DNA of 64,000 nt from Septoria linicola (GCA_024114885.1 CP099427.1:62001-126000); one strand, 5' to 3'; positions 1 to 10,990 are shown, counted from the first letter of the stretch. Numbers and translations are program-made. The notes: generated from the letters alone by a model not told the origin.

Positions 1-22
1 GTCGTAAGAGTCCAGACATCAT

Positions 23-424
23 TCACTCGGCCCGGAAGCGAGCAAGGCCAATGACCTCCCGCTCGCAGACAGATGAGACAGGCTTGAAGCTCGATACTTT
101 GATGCTGTTCGAAGCCGTGCTGCTGATTGACGATGACCGCGAAGCTGATGCGTTGTTGCTGAGGAATCGATCACCATCAAGCACAAGCTCATCTGCGACG
201 ACATCGATCTTCTCGGCAGCCATTGCAGGAGAAGGTAGGGCGTTGGCCTTTGGTGAGAGTGAAAGCCACTTCTCTTGAACTTGTTGAACGGGAGCCGTAT
301 TTGGAGAGAGCTGAAGCCATGTGCCGGGGACAAGACCTTTTCGCATTCTGTCGAGAGTGGCAGCCTGCTGAGCAGCGCTGGCTGCAGCCTCAGTTGGGCG
401 GTCTTTGTTCCAGAGTGCGGACAT
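23..424 (-). CDS. small protein of unknown function
   Basis: The open frame reaches further upstream (to 586), but the ATG at 424, opening MSALWNKDRPTEAA, is the more natural start because the upstream residues look like translated leader. The protein would be about 133 aa, soluble, with an Ala/Gln-rich N-terminal third and a Ser-rich stretch near the C-terminus (SASRSSSISSTASNS), and no signal peptide or membrane segment. I recognise no family. It ends close to the window edge but has its own stop. The reading is supported only by frame length and by amino-acid composition unlike the shadow frames opposite it. Confidence 0.45.
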   Translation of the reverse strand: MSALWNKDRPTEAAASAAQQAATLDRMRKGLVPGTWLQLSPNTAPVQQVQEKWLSLSPKANALPSPAMAAEKIDVVADELVLDGDRFLSNNASASRSSSISSTASNSIKVSSFKPVSSVCEREVIGLARFRAE

Positions 425-589
425 TATCGTTGATGTTTGTTGTAATCTTGTATGGATCGTTGTATTGAGTCGACTTGTGCTTGAGTTGGTAGCGATGTAG
501 CACCGGGAAAAGGGACGAGGGAGAGACCTTATACCACTTACTCTCGGATACATCGCCCTCCCACCTTCCCATGCGAGATGGAACACTAA

Positions 590-1992
590 AGTGGGATGCG
601 ACGGTGAGGGAGCACGCCAAGCGGATGTTTTATAACGCCGAGAAGTGCATCGCCTTGACAGTAGTGCGCGCCGGTGCAGGCGTTGGTAAGCTATCAGAGC
701 TCGTCATGGAGCATGTGACCATAGATGTTCCAGATCGAGGCCACGATTCCCCAGGCCAAGCAAGCGGACAGCCTGCGGAAGTGCGCCAAGCGGGGAAGGT
801 GAGCACCGGGGAATGCTGGATAGCGCAGCAGTGCAAGATCATGCCGTGCATTATTACCCAGGAGTCTTTCCTGGCAACCGTTTCGCGCGGCACGTCGTTT
901 CACACCAGTTACAGTAGAGCGTCGGCAGGGCACCGAAGTTCAAGAGTTTAGGCCAAGGCGGCTAATGTACATCAATCTGCTTCTGTACTGCTTGAAATGA
1001 CGGGCTTTCGTGGTCAGCGTGTCGGCGGTGGCGGAAGTCGAATCGTCTGATGGCTGTTCGATATCACAACATTGATTGTCCCGCCGCTCCTGGCTGACGA
1101 CTGATCTAGCCAGTCCCTGCTCTGGAGTGAGATTGGAGGGAACGGTTTCGGGGTCTTGGCTCGTAGATGAGATGACGTCCCCAGATTTGTGTATGTGTGT
1201 GAAGCGACACCTGGCTGGCGTGGGCGGAGAAAGAGCTCCATTGGTGGAAGGCGAAGACACGACGCGTTCTTGCTCGTGGGCGGAAGTGTGGACTTGCCGC
1301 AGTGGTGGAACACGAAGTACACTAACTAATATGACGAGACGAGAGTTTCGGGCCTTTGTGACCCCACGTCTTGGACTCTGATGAGCAGCACACAGCCTTG
1401 CTGATCCCCCTTCTGCTGCCAACTCAGCGCCCTGCTTGGCTGTGATCACTACTGCGGCCGTGGCTGCGAGTACATCAACGTGTGCACAAGCAACGGACAG
1501 CTGCAGGTCCGCGCAGAGGTGTGGAAGATCTAGCCGACAATTGCTCGAGATGCTGCCGCGAAGGTGTTCCGCAGGCAGCCATACCGCGACTAATCAGGCT
1601 GATTAGCTTACTTGCTGAGCAAGCTGATCAAGACAGATGGCGGAAGAATTGTAACAGACATTCCGCACCGTTTCTTCGAAGGCTGCTAGCTGATTTCCTT
1701 GTACTGACAGCTCCATGTTTCGTCTGAGAATGAGAGATTGCTTAGGGGAAGAAATTTGAGTGCGATTTTGAGTCTCAGTACTGTGCCATCACAGTTTCGT
1801 TTGATGTACACACATTGCCAATCGCAGATGAGGGGCAGTACAGAAGTCCGACACCTTGAGTAAGGTTCCTGCCTCATCGCAGCTCTCCTCATGATCGTAG
1901 CAGCGCTGTCCGCTGTCTCGAAATGCAGCGATCCTCCAACGCCTCGCTAAATTCAGAACCCATAATGCACGATCTTGTAGCAGCACCCCGCC
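590..1992. other. gene-poor stretch, no supported gene
   Basis: Short frames occur on both strands, the longest a 169-codon minus frame at 940-1449, but none has a recognisable domain, plausible introns or convincing composition. It probably contains the promoter of the small gene at 23-424 and the downstream region of the FCF1 gene. I see no repeat, tRNA or mobile-element signature here. Confidence 0.4.
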
Positions 1993-2666
1993 TCATATGC
2001 CATTGCCCATACCTCTGCCTCCAGCATCGGGCGCATCGGGCAGTCTCTCGATGGCATATCCACCTCTCTTGCAGCTGATGATTGGCACACCAGGAATCTT
2101 GCGCAACCTTCTCTTCAGGTCTCGATCGTTGGTTGCCACGAGGTAGACTCTTTGTTGCATCACTCTCGTCACGATGCAGTCATCAGCGTAAGTTCCGGCG
2201 TGATCACACTGTAGCCGATCCCATCGCTCGTCTCTTGCGATTTGAAGAGCAATCCTGTACTTTGGTCCCAGCTTCTCCAACTCAGCCATTACACAGGAGG
2301 TGATCTGAGGCGTGCAGTTTGCGTAGAGCGTGTTCATGAGTGTCGGCAGGAGAGGTAATTTATGGTGGACCGTGTGGGATAAAAAGTTGGTATCGACCAG
2401 GACCGAGTATGGCGGTGTGAGGGCGGTGTTGTGCTGAAAGAACATGGAAGATGGCACTTGCGGACTGTAAGAAACATATCAGCAATGGGATCAGACAGAA
2501 TGTAAATCACCATCACGTACACCTCGCGGACCAGCTCATCTTTGCCTTTTGTCTTTTCCTTCTGCTTTGCTTCCTCGGCAACAATATTCTTCTTCAAGCG
2601 AGCATCGCGCTGTCCGATGACGCGCTTCACAGCAGCGAACTTGCGCGTCTTCTTTTGCACTCCCAT
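1993..2666 (-). CDS. FCF1: rRNA-processing PIN-domain nuclease Fcf1/Utp24
   Basis: Two exons, 2521-2666 and 1993-2464, are joined across a 56-bp intron (donor GTACGT, acceptor TTACAG), giving about 205 aa. The spliced product opens MGVQKKTRKFAAVKR and crosses the junction as REVPQVPSSMFFQHN, matching the order of the Fcf1 family. The PIN nuclease acids are visible: Asp in ILVDTNF, Glu in CVMAELEKL, the Asp pair in TYADDC and Asp in ATNDRDLK, followed by the family tail RKIPGVPI. Fcf1/Utp24 is the endonuclease of the small-subunit processome that cleaves pre-18S rRNA in the nucleolus. The gene is divergent from the Csi2-like gene, with about 580 bp between the start codons. Length and motifs look complete, so the assignment is strong. 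Confidence 0.95.
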
Positions 2667-3250
2667 TGTGTCTGCGCGTGAATCGTCTGGAGTGCTTCTA
2701 CCATGATGCTCAGTCTCACGAACTTTTTGCCTCGAAATCACGAGTTCGGCAGCATCCGAGCACTAGTTAAAGTTAGCGCGTGCTATTCCTGGGACGACCC
2801 TGCCTATTTTCCTCTGTCCGCGCGTACAATCCTTGTCACCCAACAACGCCCCCTTCCACTTCTGTGCGACTGCGAATCTGCACGCAGTGTTCACTTTTGC
2901 ACTCACCCCGCATAGACCACACTCGTTTCACAACTATTGCTTCAGTACACTCGACACACCGAGACACTTGCACCGTACACATCGTCATTGTATCGATACC
3001 GTTGCCAACCGGTGAAAGGGGCTGGCAAACAACAAGACGTTGGCCGAGTGAGAGTGAGAGAGGCTGCGTGTGTCTCACATCCCTGCCATCCGCAGCATTC
3101 ACCGAGCGACAGCCACCTGGGAGCACATCATATACCAAGCAAAGCAGACCAACGACTGCAGTCTGCAGGGTCACACTCTTCTATCCCATCATTCTCCCGC
3201 TGTGTCACCGTGATTGCTGTCCGAGAGCAAGGTGACGATAACACATCGAC
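2667..3250. promoter_or_regulatory. divergent promoter region between FCF1 and the Csi2-like gene
   Basis: This 584-bp gap separates two genes transcribed away from each other, so both promoters must lie in it. It contains ACTAGTTAA at 2762-2770, a variant of the CTAGTTAAC word seen in several other upstream regions of this window. Pyrimidine-rich runs occur in the half nearest the plus-strand gene, as is common for fungal leaders. Individual factor sites are not identifiable. Confidence 0.4.
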
Positions 3251-4546
3251 ATGGCCGCCACAACATCCTCGACACGCTTGATGCGTCTCATCGCATTGCT
3301 GCTTTTCCTCTCTATTGCGTTGGTACACGCCCAGGGAGATTTACCCGACCTCGCCACAGTCACCAACACCAACGAGGCCACCTCCGCCGCCGAGACTTCC
3401 GCCGCATCTACGGGCGACCAGACCACAGGCGCTACTACTGCTGAATCTACAGGCGATGCGACAACCGCCGAGTCGACCGGCGCGACACCCACAGGAGACG
3501 CCACTTCGACCGGCGACAACACTGACACTACGAGTGGAGGCACTGCTGCTCCCACGACTGCGACATTTCCAGATGCGACTTCCACATCGACCGGCCCTGT
3601 GACGTTCCGTCTGACAGGCTTGCCGACAATCGCTGGTGCTGGTATCCCTACGCTAGTCGTACCATACACTGCAAATGCTCCATTCATGCAAAAGTCGTCC
3701 ATGCCTGAGGGTACCGTCTTCATTGCAGTTGGCGCGGTCCTAGCATTCCTTGGTGCATGCGTTCTGCTATGGCGCGGACTGGTCGCGTGGAGCATCAACA
3801 GATCCGTGAAGCGTGCTGCTCTGGCATCGATTCGTGGCACCGAGAAGCCTGGTGCATGGGGCGGTGGTCACGGATACAACAGCAAGGCGGCGTACTATCA
3901 GGAGTATGAAGCTGGCAGCGGCATGTCGCTGGACCACTTGACAAGTGCTGGAAAGACGCAGAGATCCGGCAAGCACGACGAATCGCAGAGACTGTCCTCA
4001 GCACCACCAGCTGGCTTGTTCTTCTCTCCGACCGCGCAGACCAACAACCGGGCAAGCTCGTACAGTGTCGACAACCGTGGCTCGACCTATCTCCCAGCTG
4101 GATACTACGCTTCACCTTCAGCAGATGCGCCTGCCGGCGGTCGCAACAGCACCGTCATCGGTGGCTCCAATCTGGCACCATATGCTCGCAACAGCTACCT
4201 CGGTGGTGCATCACCTTCGCCACCTGGAACGCCAAATGCGACACTTCCTGGGTCTCGACAAACTTCGCACTTCTACGGCGGGCCGAACGACTCGCGAGCT
4301 GGTCTGCGCACCGGATCACGAGAGGGTCTTCGGGCCGCTTCTCGTGAAGGTCCTCGGACTGCCTCTCGAGGGCCACCCAGCAGAGACGGCTACGGTAACA
4401 GAAGCAGCCATCTCTACACACAGCCAAGCAGCAGCAGCCTGGCAGTTGGTCAAAGTACAAGTGATCTTCCTGGCCAACGGGCTCCTTCTGCAATTTTTGA
4501 TGATATGCTGGATGTACACGGTAATGGTCCTCGTGAGCGCTACTAG
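3251..4546 (+). CDS. Csi2-like single-pass membrane protein, Ser/Thr-rich ectodomain
   Basis: A single exon of 431 aa. It has an N-terminal signal peptide (hydrophobic LMRLIALLLFLSIALVHA), then about 90 residues rich in Ser, Thr, Ala and Gly that would be O-mannosylated, then a conserved-looking juxtamembrane stretch (LTGLPTIAGAGIPTLVVPY), one transmembrane helix around residues 157-175 (GTVFIAVGAVLAFLGACVLLW), and a long polar cytoplasmic tail. The tail contains near-repeats of the type GSREGLRAASREGPRTASR. This order matches the fungal Csi2 family, which in yeast is linked to chitin synthesis and the cell surface. I infer a plasma-membrane or septal wall-related role. A Mid2-type wall sensor is an alternative with the same topology. 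No intron is needed. Confidence 0.6.
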   Translation: MAATTSSTRLMRLIALLLFLSIALVHAQGDLPDLATVTNTNEATSAAETSAASTGDQTTGATTAESTGDATTAESTGATPTGDATSTGDNTDTTSGGTAAPTTATFPDATSTSTGPVTFRLTGLPTIAGAGIPTLVVPYTANAPFMQKSSMPEGTVFIAVGAVLAFLGACVLLWRGLVAWSINRSVKRAALASIRGTEKPGAWGGGHGYNSKAAYYQEYEAGSGMSLDHLTSAGKTQRSGKHDESQRLSSAPPAGLFFSPTAQTNNRASSYSVDNRGSTYLPAGYYASPSADAPAGGRNSTVIGGSNLAPYARNSYLGGASPSPPGTPNATLPGSRQTSHFYGGPNDSRAGLRTGSREGLRAASREGPRTASRGPPSRDGYGNRSSHLYTQPSSSSLAVGQSTSDLPGQRAPSAIFDDMLDVHGNGPRERY

Positions 4547-5590
4547 TCGGAGCGCGACTCGAGCAGGACCACACTACTTCCGTCGGCTAGCAGGAGCAGA
4601 TTCATGGAGAGGCTGTCGGATGACGATATTGCATGTCAGAATTTAATCGACAAGGCTTATTAGCTGGAGCCTTGCAAAGCAGAGCCTGCGGAGATTGTGA
4701 AGGAGAAGGCTTCGCTGCTCTGGGTTGGCATCAGGCCACCACCTATCAGAAGTCGAGTAGCGGGAAGCAGCAATTACAGTCGAGCTTCGACTCATCTTGT
4801 TCAACGGCAAGACGCGAGAAGAATGCACTCGAGAGCGTGCGAGACACAAGTTCTCGAGCACCTCCGCACACGACTTTGCGGCGCCGGTTGACAGATGGAG
4901 GGGCCAGATCTCTGCAACAGATGTGCAGCAAGAACAGATTTCTTGAGACATGCACCTGGAATTGACTCGTCCTCATGTTGTTCAGAGGTCTCGGCAGAAC
5001 CGCAGAATAAGTAGAATGGTGGTTTTGAGGAAGCGATGGATGAGGGAGGAAATCATGCATGTACGACAGTACGACCAGATTCAAGAGTCCTTTGCGAAGA
5101 ACAGGAGCATTATTGAATGATGAGTTATAGACTACGCTTACGAGCAGTAATATATTGTGCGCGCTGCGGAAGCTCGCATTACTTTGAGGACAATCACAAT
5201 CTTCACATTTCACTTTCGTCCTCGTAGCTCTCTGATCCATCAGATCTGTGTTTCAGAACTGCTGGACGCTGTCCGGATGCTGCTGTATCTCTGCCTTGCA
5301 TTAGCGCCTTTGGGCGAGAGGCTCCTTAGCAGTACCTTGAGTGGAGCACAGTCAGAAGTCCCTTCTCGTAGCAGAGACTGGGACACGTCGAACGCTCAAG
5401 TACAATTCAGATGCCACTATACACGTGTCGCGAATCACACTGGCCGAAGTTCGCTCTTCTGCCATTGGTGCTTCCGCCTTTAGCTACAGCTAGCTGGTCG
5501 CGTGAGACTTGCTTGGCTTGCTTGCTTGTCCAGCGCCTCTGCTCAAGCACCACACCATCCACCTCCGATCACCCTACTCCCCTCCAACTC
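4547..5590. other. intergenic region between convergent genes
   Basis: About 1 kb separates the stop of the Csi2-like gene from the stop of the MPC1 gene, which face each other. The frames present are short, overlap on opposite strands and show no family resemblance. The region most likely holds the two 3' untranslated regions and terminators. I saw no repeats or RNA gene. Confidence 0.4.
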
Positions 5591-6212
5591 TTACCTACTA
5601 ACCTGATCCTTCGCCTGCTCCGCCAACCCCTGCACCTTCTCTCCCGCCTGCTCCAACTTGGCCTGCGCCTGCCCAACCAATCCTTCCGCTCTGCTCTCCG
5701 CCTTGTTCAGTCCCTCCTTTGCCTTCGCCTCCAACGAAGCATCTCTACCACCAAAGTACCACCAGTTTGTGAAGCGGTAGGCCTGTGTGGATTGCGCGCA
5801 AAAGTTGACCAAGTGGCAGCCGAAGAGGAGGTAGTTTTTGGGAGTCACGGCCATGGAGTAGCGCATGAAGACGCCCGAGTAGCCGCAGAGGGCGGCGGTC
5901 ATGCGGCCGGAGATGCTGGAGCAAATCATGTTAGCTGGAGGTGCAGTAGGTGCAGGTTATGCAGGAGAAGGAGAAAATCGTACACTTCGGGATCTTTTTG
6001 CGTGTCCATGACTGCTGCGATGGGGATTCCGAAGTTACTGGCTGGGCCCCAGAAATCTGTCGCATTGGTCGCGTTAGTCTTACATTCTTCTGCCATCGCG
6101 TCCTGCCTGCGCATTGCGTAGTAGCACTGTAGAACGTACGTGTTGAGCAGAGGTAGTCTGTGGTCGGATTGCTCCGGATTTTGGCGTTGAGCGCCTTGAT
6201 CATGGCCGCCAT
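5591..6212 (-). CDS. MPC1: mitochondrial pyruvate carrier subunit Mpc1
   Basis: Three exons, 6140-6212, 5984-6056 and 5591-5915, have clean introns (83 bp, GTACGT...ACAG; 68 bp, GTACGA...CCAG) and give about 156 aa. The spliced junctions read STHFWGPASNFGIPIAA and DTQKDPEVISGRMTAAL, both hallmark MPC1 sequences, followed by YSGVFMRYSMAVTPKNY and HLVNFCAQSTQAYRF. The protein is a small inner-membrane subunit that forms the pyruvate importer with Mpc2/Mpc3. After the conserved core there is a fungal-specific amphipathic tail of about 45 residues rich in Ala, Glu, Lys and Gln (EAKAKEGLNKAESRAEG), likely helical. A further intron at the very 3' end (GTTAGT near the stop) cannot be excluded. Confidence 0.93.
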
Positions 6213-6750
6213 GGTTTCTGAAGCTGTGCGTGTGTGTGTGTCTAGTGTTGTACTATAGGTAGATCGTGGTTTGTGTGAGCGAGTGTCCAGAGTTCCGTCC
6301 GGTCTGACAAGCTGATCAATAGCTGGAAAGGCGCATAAGATAGAGGTTGCAGCTGTTGCTTTCCTCACTTGTGCATCCCCGCTCTGCGGTCCGCTCTCCC
6401 GAACACAATTGCTGGCGCGTGCTTGCTCAATGCCGTCCGATTTCACGCGATGTCCTTGCACTTTCACTCTTCTACGACTTGTTCAATAACCATTTCATCT
6501 CTCAATCTCGAATAATAGTATCAAGGATTCGCTGAGATGATGGTTACCGTGCGTGCAGACACCCTAGCGAGTGGCTGTTCAGCTCGCCTTGGCATGCATA
6601 CAGCTGAAGAAAGATGGCGTCGCTGTGCTCACGCAGCATGTTGTCCAGAATGCCCTTATGATGAGACACATTCCGGGCTTCATCTCCATGGCTGACATCC
6701 GCTATTCCTCTATACTGACAGCAGCTTTTCGAAACCTGTCTGCTTGTATC

Positions 6751-8295
6751 ATGCGACTAATCCAAGCCACCACCTTGGAGTTTGTGGAGTGCTTCGAACC
6801 TGACATACCAGCCTATGCGATACTGTCCCATCGCTGGGGACCGGACGAGGTATCTTTTCAAGACTACCATACAGTGGCGTCAACTGGAGGTTCACGCTTC
6901 CGTAAGATACGCAGCCTCTGTGATCAAGCGATAGCCGACCAAATTGACCATGTGTGGATTGACACTTGTTGCATTGACAAGACGAATAGCGCGGAGCTTT
7001 CGGAGGCCATCAACTCAATGTTCAGATGGTACATGGACTCCGCCATCTGCTATGCGTTTCTGGCAGATTACAATTCCAGCAGTGATGTAGCAGAATGTGA
7101 TCTCTTCACTCGCGGTTGGACTTTACAAGAGCTAGTTGCGCCTAATGACGTCCACTTCTTTGACAATGGCATGAATCAGGTTGGCACTCGGAACAGTCGA
7201 CGCCTCGAAATCGAGACAGCCACCGGCATACCGCCACAATTCATGGGCTACACTGTACGCGGTCTCGAGAAGGTTCCCAACGTTTGGTCTGCAAGTGTGG
7301 CACAGAGGATGTGTTGGGCTTCGCAGCGAATTGTCACAAAACGAGAAGATACTGCATATTGCTTGCTTGGCGTCTTCGATGTGAACATACCTCTGCTCTA
7401 CGGCGAAGGCGAGCGAAAAGCATTCCTTCGACTACAGCATGCCATTATCGCGCAGTCCGACGACGAGAGTCTGTTCGCCTGGACGACGAACACTCACGAG
7501 ATACGAGGCATGCTTGCTCGGCATCCTCGAGAGTTCTCAGAAGCCAGATACATCACGCCTCGGCCTTTCAGACTCAAGAGACCACCCTACACTTTGACGA
7601 ACCGCGGACTGGAATTCCATCGCTTACCACGGTCGCTTCTTCGACGAGTTCTTGTGCCTGGTGCAAATCGACTGGCGGATAACGAGCCCACTTTGGTCTT
7701 ACAATGCGCTGAAGAGCGACCAGGCCTTACACCTAGGAGGGTAGGGATTTCTCTAGTTCGTACACGACATGGTGTATGGGCAAGAGCGGCATCTCCAAAT
7801 CTGACGACACACAGAATTGGTCGTGGTTTCCTAGACACGATCTATCCAGGTGGTTGGTTCAAGATGCATGTGGCGACAACAGACATTCAAGGCTTTGCAG
7901 TAGCTGTTGATGCGCTTTCACTGACTCAACGAGCTGTCGCGTCCGGCTACGATGCCGCATTCCTCGCGCTGTGGGGCTCTGCTGCTTGCTCGTGGAGCTA
8001 TCGTAGTCAGAACCATCCTATGGGAGCCCGAGATGTGATGGAAAGCTGCTTATTGCTGATGATTGGTTGGAAATGGACTGGCCTGAGCTATCTTTTCTTG
8101 ACTGCGACAGTCATTGCGGCGACGCTTCCGACATACGTCGCACGCTTTCTCCCAGGCGCCTGGCTCCGTCCGGGGACGATTTTGAACAGTAGGCTGCTCG
8201 ACATGTATGGTTTGTGTTCGCGATGGACTGTCATGTTTGGGATGGCTTTGGCGACGGTTTATGAAGTAAGGACGAGGCGCTTGTTTGCACGCTAA
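6751..8295 (+). CDS. HET-domain protein (heterokaryon incompatibility type)
   Basis: A single exon of 514 aa from the ATG at 6751. An in-frame upstream start at 6571 exists, but the family normally begins as MRLIQ..., just before the domain. The HET blocks are in order: AYAILSHRWG (residues 21-30), VWIDTCCIDK (68-77), CYAFLAD, and TRGWTLQELVAP (120-131), followed by the usual SQRIVTKREDTAYCLLGVFDV and LYGEGERKAFLRLQ. HET domains trigger cell death after fusion of incompatible hyphae in characterised cases, but most genomes hold dozens with unknown roles. The last 100 residues contain one or two hydrophobic segments (WTGLSYLFLTATVIAATL) that could anchor the protein in a membrane. It lies beside degenerate genes in a region that looks accessory. 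Confidence 0.9.
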   Translation: MRLIQATTLEFVECFEPDIPAYAILSHRWGPDEVSFQDYHTVASTGGSRFRKIRSLCDQAIADQIDHVWIDTCCIDKTNSAELSEAINSMFRWYMDSAICYAFLADYNSSSDVAECDLFTRGWTLQELVAPNDVHFFDNGMNQVGTRNSRRLEIETATGIPPQFMGYTVRGLEKVPNVWSASVAQRMCWASQRIVTKREDTAYCLLGVFDVNIPLLYGEGERKAFLRLQHAIIAQSDDESLFAWTTNTHEIRGMLARHPREFSEARYITPRPFRLKRPPYTLTNRGLEFHRLPRSLLRRVLVPGANRLADNEPTLVLQCAEERPGLTPRRVGISLVRTRHGVWARAASPNLTTHRIGRGFLDTIYPGGWFKMHVATTDIQGFAVAVDALSLTQRAVASGYDAAFLALWGSAACSWSYRSQNHPMGARDVMESCLLLMIGWKWTGLSYLFLTATVIAATLPTYVARFLPGAWLRPGTILNSRLLDMYGLCSRWTVMFGMALATVYEVRTRRLFAR

Positions 8296-8387
8296 TTACT
8301 TCGTGTCTCATCTCCAAGAAAGCTCCCGATGTGGTACGAGAGCACGACATCATTACTGCTCTGACTACCAACTAGCTGGCGCCATCA

Positions 8388-9123
8388 TCACAGCCGATTT
8401 GGCCTCACAAAGCCTGCCACGAGAGACTTGTCCTTGCCTGCTACATCGATGCTCTGCACCTCAACATCAGTCTCACTCGATCCTTCCGACGTACCAACCT
8501 TATCAACATCAACATTCCACTCTCCAAAAACTGCCATGATCGTGAAAGGAATCGCAAACCCCCACAGCGCAAAGCCCAAGATCATCTGGTTCTGATTCGG
8601 CCAATGCGTCCGCCGCCACGGCATATGCGATCGTGCTACCGATACTCTCCCAGCTTCGGAGAATTCCCGTCGTCCTTGCGATATCGCCATCCCTCTGCGC
8701 GCCCAGAGCAACGAAGCGCCAATACCACAGAGCGCAGCGCCCAGAAGCAAAAACCATTCGTTCCCATACCTGTTATTGCAGTACAGACCTGCAGCATACG
8801 GCGTGTAAAATGCCGCACCAATGAACAGCGTCCATTTCGCTGTGATCTTGTTCGTGACACCACCAGCAATAAAAGCAGCCTACGGACATGAGGCCATATG
8901 TAAGGGCATTTGCTGCGTTGTTGAGGAAGGGCTGTGAACGAATTAACACCTTATGCATTTGGAAAGCACATTTCGAATGGACTGCCTCACCTTAGCATTC
9001 CCTCCAGCTCCCAACTTATTCAAAGCAGTCCATATCCCCGGCTCAACAAAGAGCGACAAGGCCAACAATAATGATTTGGAAGAGACATGATCGATAGAAT
9101 GTGGTCAATTTGCTGAATGCCAT
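8388..9123 (-). pseudogene. relic of an UNC-93/DUF895-like MFS transporter
   Basis: From an ATG at 9123 the minus strand reads TTFYRSCLFQIIIVGLVAL, then PGIWTALNKLGAGGNAK, then after a well-formed intron (GTGAGG...TTCACAG, about 8932-8990) PFLNNAANALTYGLMSVG, then FIAGGVTNKITAKWTLFIGA, YAAGLYCNNRYGNEWF and LLLGAALCGIGASLLWA. These are UNC-93-like transporter blocks, but they lie in different frames. One-base discrepancies are visible at TTTGTTGAG (about 9050), in the T4 run of GCTTTTATTG (about 8875) and in GGCGGCGGACG (about 8610). After LLWA the sequence jumps to what looks like the C-terminal end (THWPNQNQMILGFALWGFAI), so the middle of the usual roughly 450-aa protein is missing. The intact splice signals imply it was once functional. 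Confidence 0.6.
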
Positions 9124-9709
9124 CCTGTCTTGGGCTGAATAGGACGATTCCTGAGATGCCACATGGCTGATCTGATCAGATATGTAGCCCAGCCAAGCCT
9201 ATCTCCAACACACAAGCACGTCAGGATCCATACTGAAGTCGCGTTGGCAAATAAAGTCTTCAGATTCAACGTCCAGGCTTGTGAGCACGCCATATGTGTG
9301 GGACCAGAGCAGTGCATGGGTGTGTGTGTTCAGTACTCTGCGTTTGACGGTGTAGTCATTGGAGCATGACAACAGATACATCAGCGCCTCATCAAGTGCT
9401 CAAAGTTTTTGTTCTTGGAACATTGTGAGGCATGGTCCATTGGGGCATTTTATGGCTTCGTCTATGGTGAAGCATGGGACTGTCGCTATGTCCACAAACG
9501 GTAAGCCGAAAAACACACTTCACGTTGGGCCGCTTCCACTTCGGCACATCGCCTATGAGCCGCAAAGTATTGGCCTCGAAGCCGGAAGACAAAAAGGTTC
9601 TTCCGTGAACCCATCATTGCTCGTGAAGAGAACATGCAAACGCACCTGTAGCTTGAACCACTTCGCCCATCCGTCTTATCTCCAACGCACTCTCTTCTAC
9701 ATCAGTTCC

Positions 9710-10990
9710 TCAGTTATCAGCATCCTCGTCCTCCTTCTCTGACTCATCACCATCCACTAGGAGCTCAATTTCCTCCTCCTGTTCGTCGTCATCCGCTACA
9801 GTCTCAGCGCTGAGAGGCAGTGGAGGCTGCATTGCCATGGCACTCCAGTATTGACGCTCTCGCTTAGCTGTATCGACTTCAACATCCTTAGCCCAAGGCT
9901 CTGGAGTGCCTCCTGTAGCTTACTCTCGTGCGAAGCGCCTCTGGCCATCGATGCAATCTTGTAGCGACCAGCCCATATTGTCCTCGAGAGGGAGACGTTC
10001 CAAGGTGAAACTTTCGTACAGAGCGTTGTTGTTAGGACGTGGCATTTCCGTGGCTTTAGTGACTTTGAAAAGACCGTCATAGCGATAGCCAGACTTCGGA
10101 CCCCATCGATCTCCTTTCTTGGCTCCTGCCTTGCGAAGGACACGAACTGGTCGCTTGTTGAGCAAGGATGCTCGGAGCGAGAAGGTGGCGCGATTTGGTG
10201 CTGGAACCTTCGCGTCGTCGGAGGCCTTCTCACTACCAACAGTGCTGTACTCTATGACAAGACCTTTGTCTTCATTTAGTCCACCCGAGGATTGATGCTT
10301 TACCACTATCGAGTATGTGCCCGAGAGAGCATGGCCGTCAATACCCTAGGAAGCAACAAGTCAACCATCCATATTGTCTCAGCGCTATATCGTGTATCGC
10401 TGCGCTACTGCTACGTCCATCTCGAAGGATGTCACAGGCAGAGCCACATGGGTGAGGCAGGGGAAACGCCTTCTGGCAGTCGCTCTACGTACCTGCTGTG
10501 TAAGACGGTGGATCTTAGCCGAAACCACATCTGAGTTCTTTGGCCATCTGTCGCCCGGAGTATGGTTGCCATGGCCATATTCTCCGCCCGTACCCAACTT
10601 TGGCTTATCTAGAGAGCACCTCTCGGCGGCGCCATAATTAGTCTGAGAGGCACGAGCGAGCAATTCCTCAGCAGCAGCTTTGCACCCATGTGGAGACAGC
10701 GAGGGGTCGTTGGCAACGTCTGACAAGATCTGAGCAAGGTTAGAACCATGGAAGACACGATTTGTCATCGGTGCCTCCTCCAAGACGTTCAAAAACTTTG
10801 CGAGACGATCGAGTAGTCGCATCAACGCCTGATCTTTCGCTTCGCCATCGAAGGCTTCGTAAGCTCGAGTCCTGAGTCGAACGATTACGTTCGCTCGCTC
10901 TTGAACAATGAAGGCCACGAAAGACTCGCTGTCTTCTATGGTTGCAGGCGATCGCTCGTTCGGGAGGTACTTTGCTCTCGAGGCAAACAT
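9710..10990 (-). CDS. SRA-YDG domain protein
   Basis: Proposed exons are 10493-10990, 9924-10345 and 9710-9809, about 339 aa. Intron 1 (147 bp) has GTACGT and CCTAG. Intron 2 (114 bp, GTAAGC...CTGCCTCTCAG) removes an in-frame TAA at 9920-9922. The SRA-YDG core is GIDGHALSGTYSIVVKH, then KRPVRVLRKAGAKKGDRW and GYRYDGLFKVTKATEMP, containing the YDG triplet. The C-terminus is strongly acidic (DDDEQEEEIELLVDGDES). SRA domains in UHRF1 and plant SUVH proteins bind methylated cytosine. Stand-alone fungal SRA proteins are little studied. An N-terminal helical region of about 165 aa precedes the domain and has no family I recognise. If intron 2 is not used, the protein stops after RRFARE. A nuclear, chromatin-linked role is an inference. 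Confidence 0.75.

Noticed and set aside
940..1449. 169-codon minus-strand frame
   Set aside because: No domain, signal peptide or splice support; overlapped by frames of similar quality on both strands.
9920..9922. TAA in the SRA gene as a RIP nonsense mutation
   Set aside because: A strong GTAAGC donor overlaps it and a good acceptor restores a coding frame, so an intron is the simpler reading.
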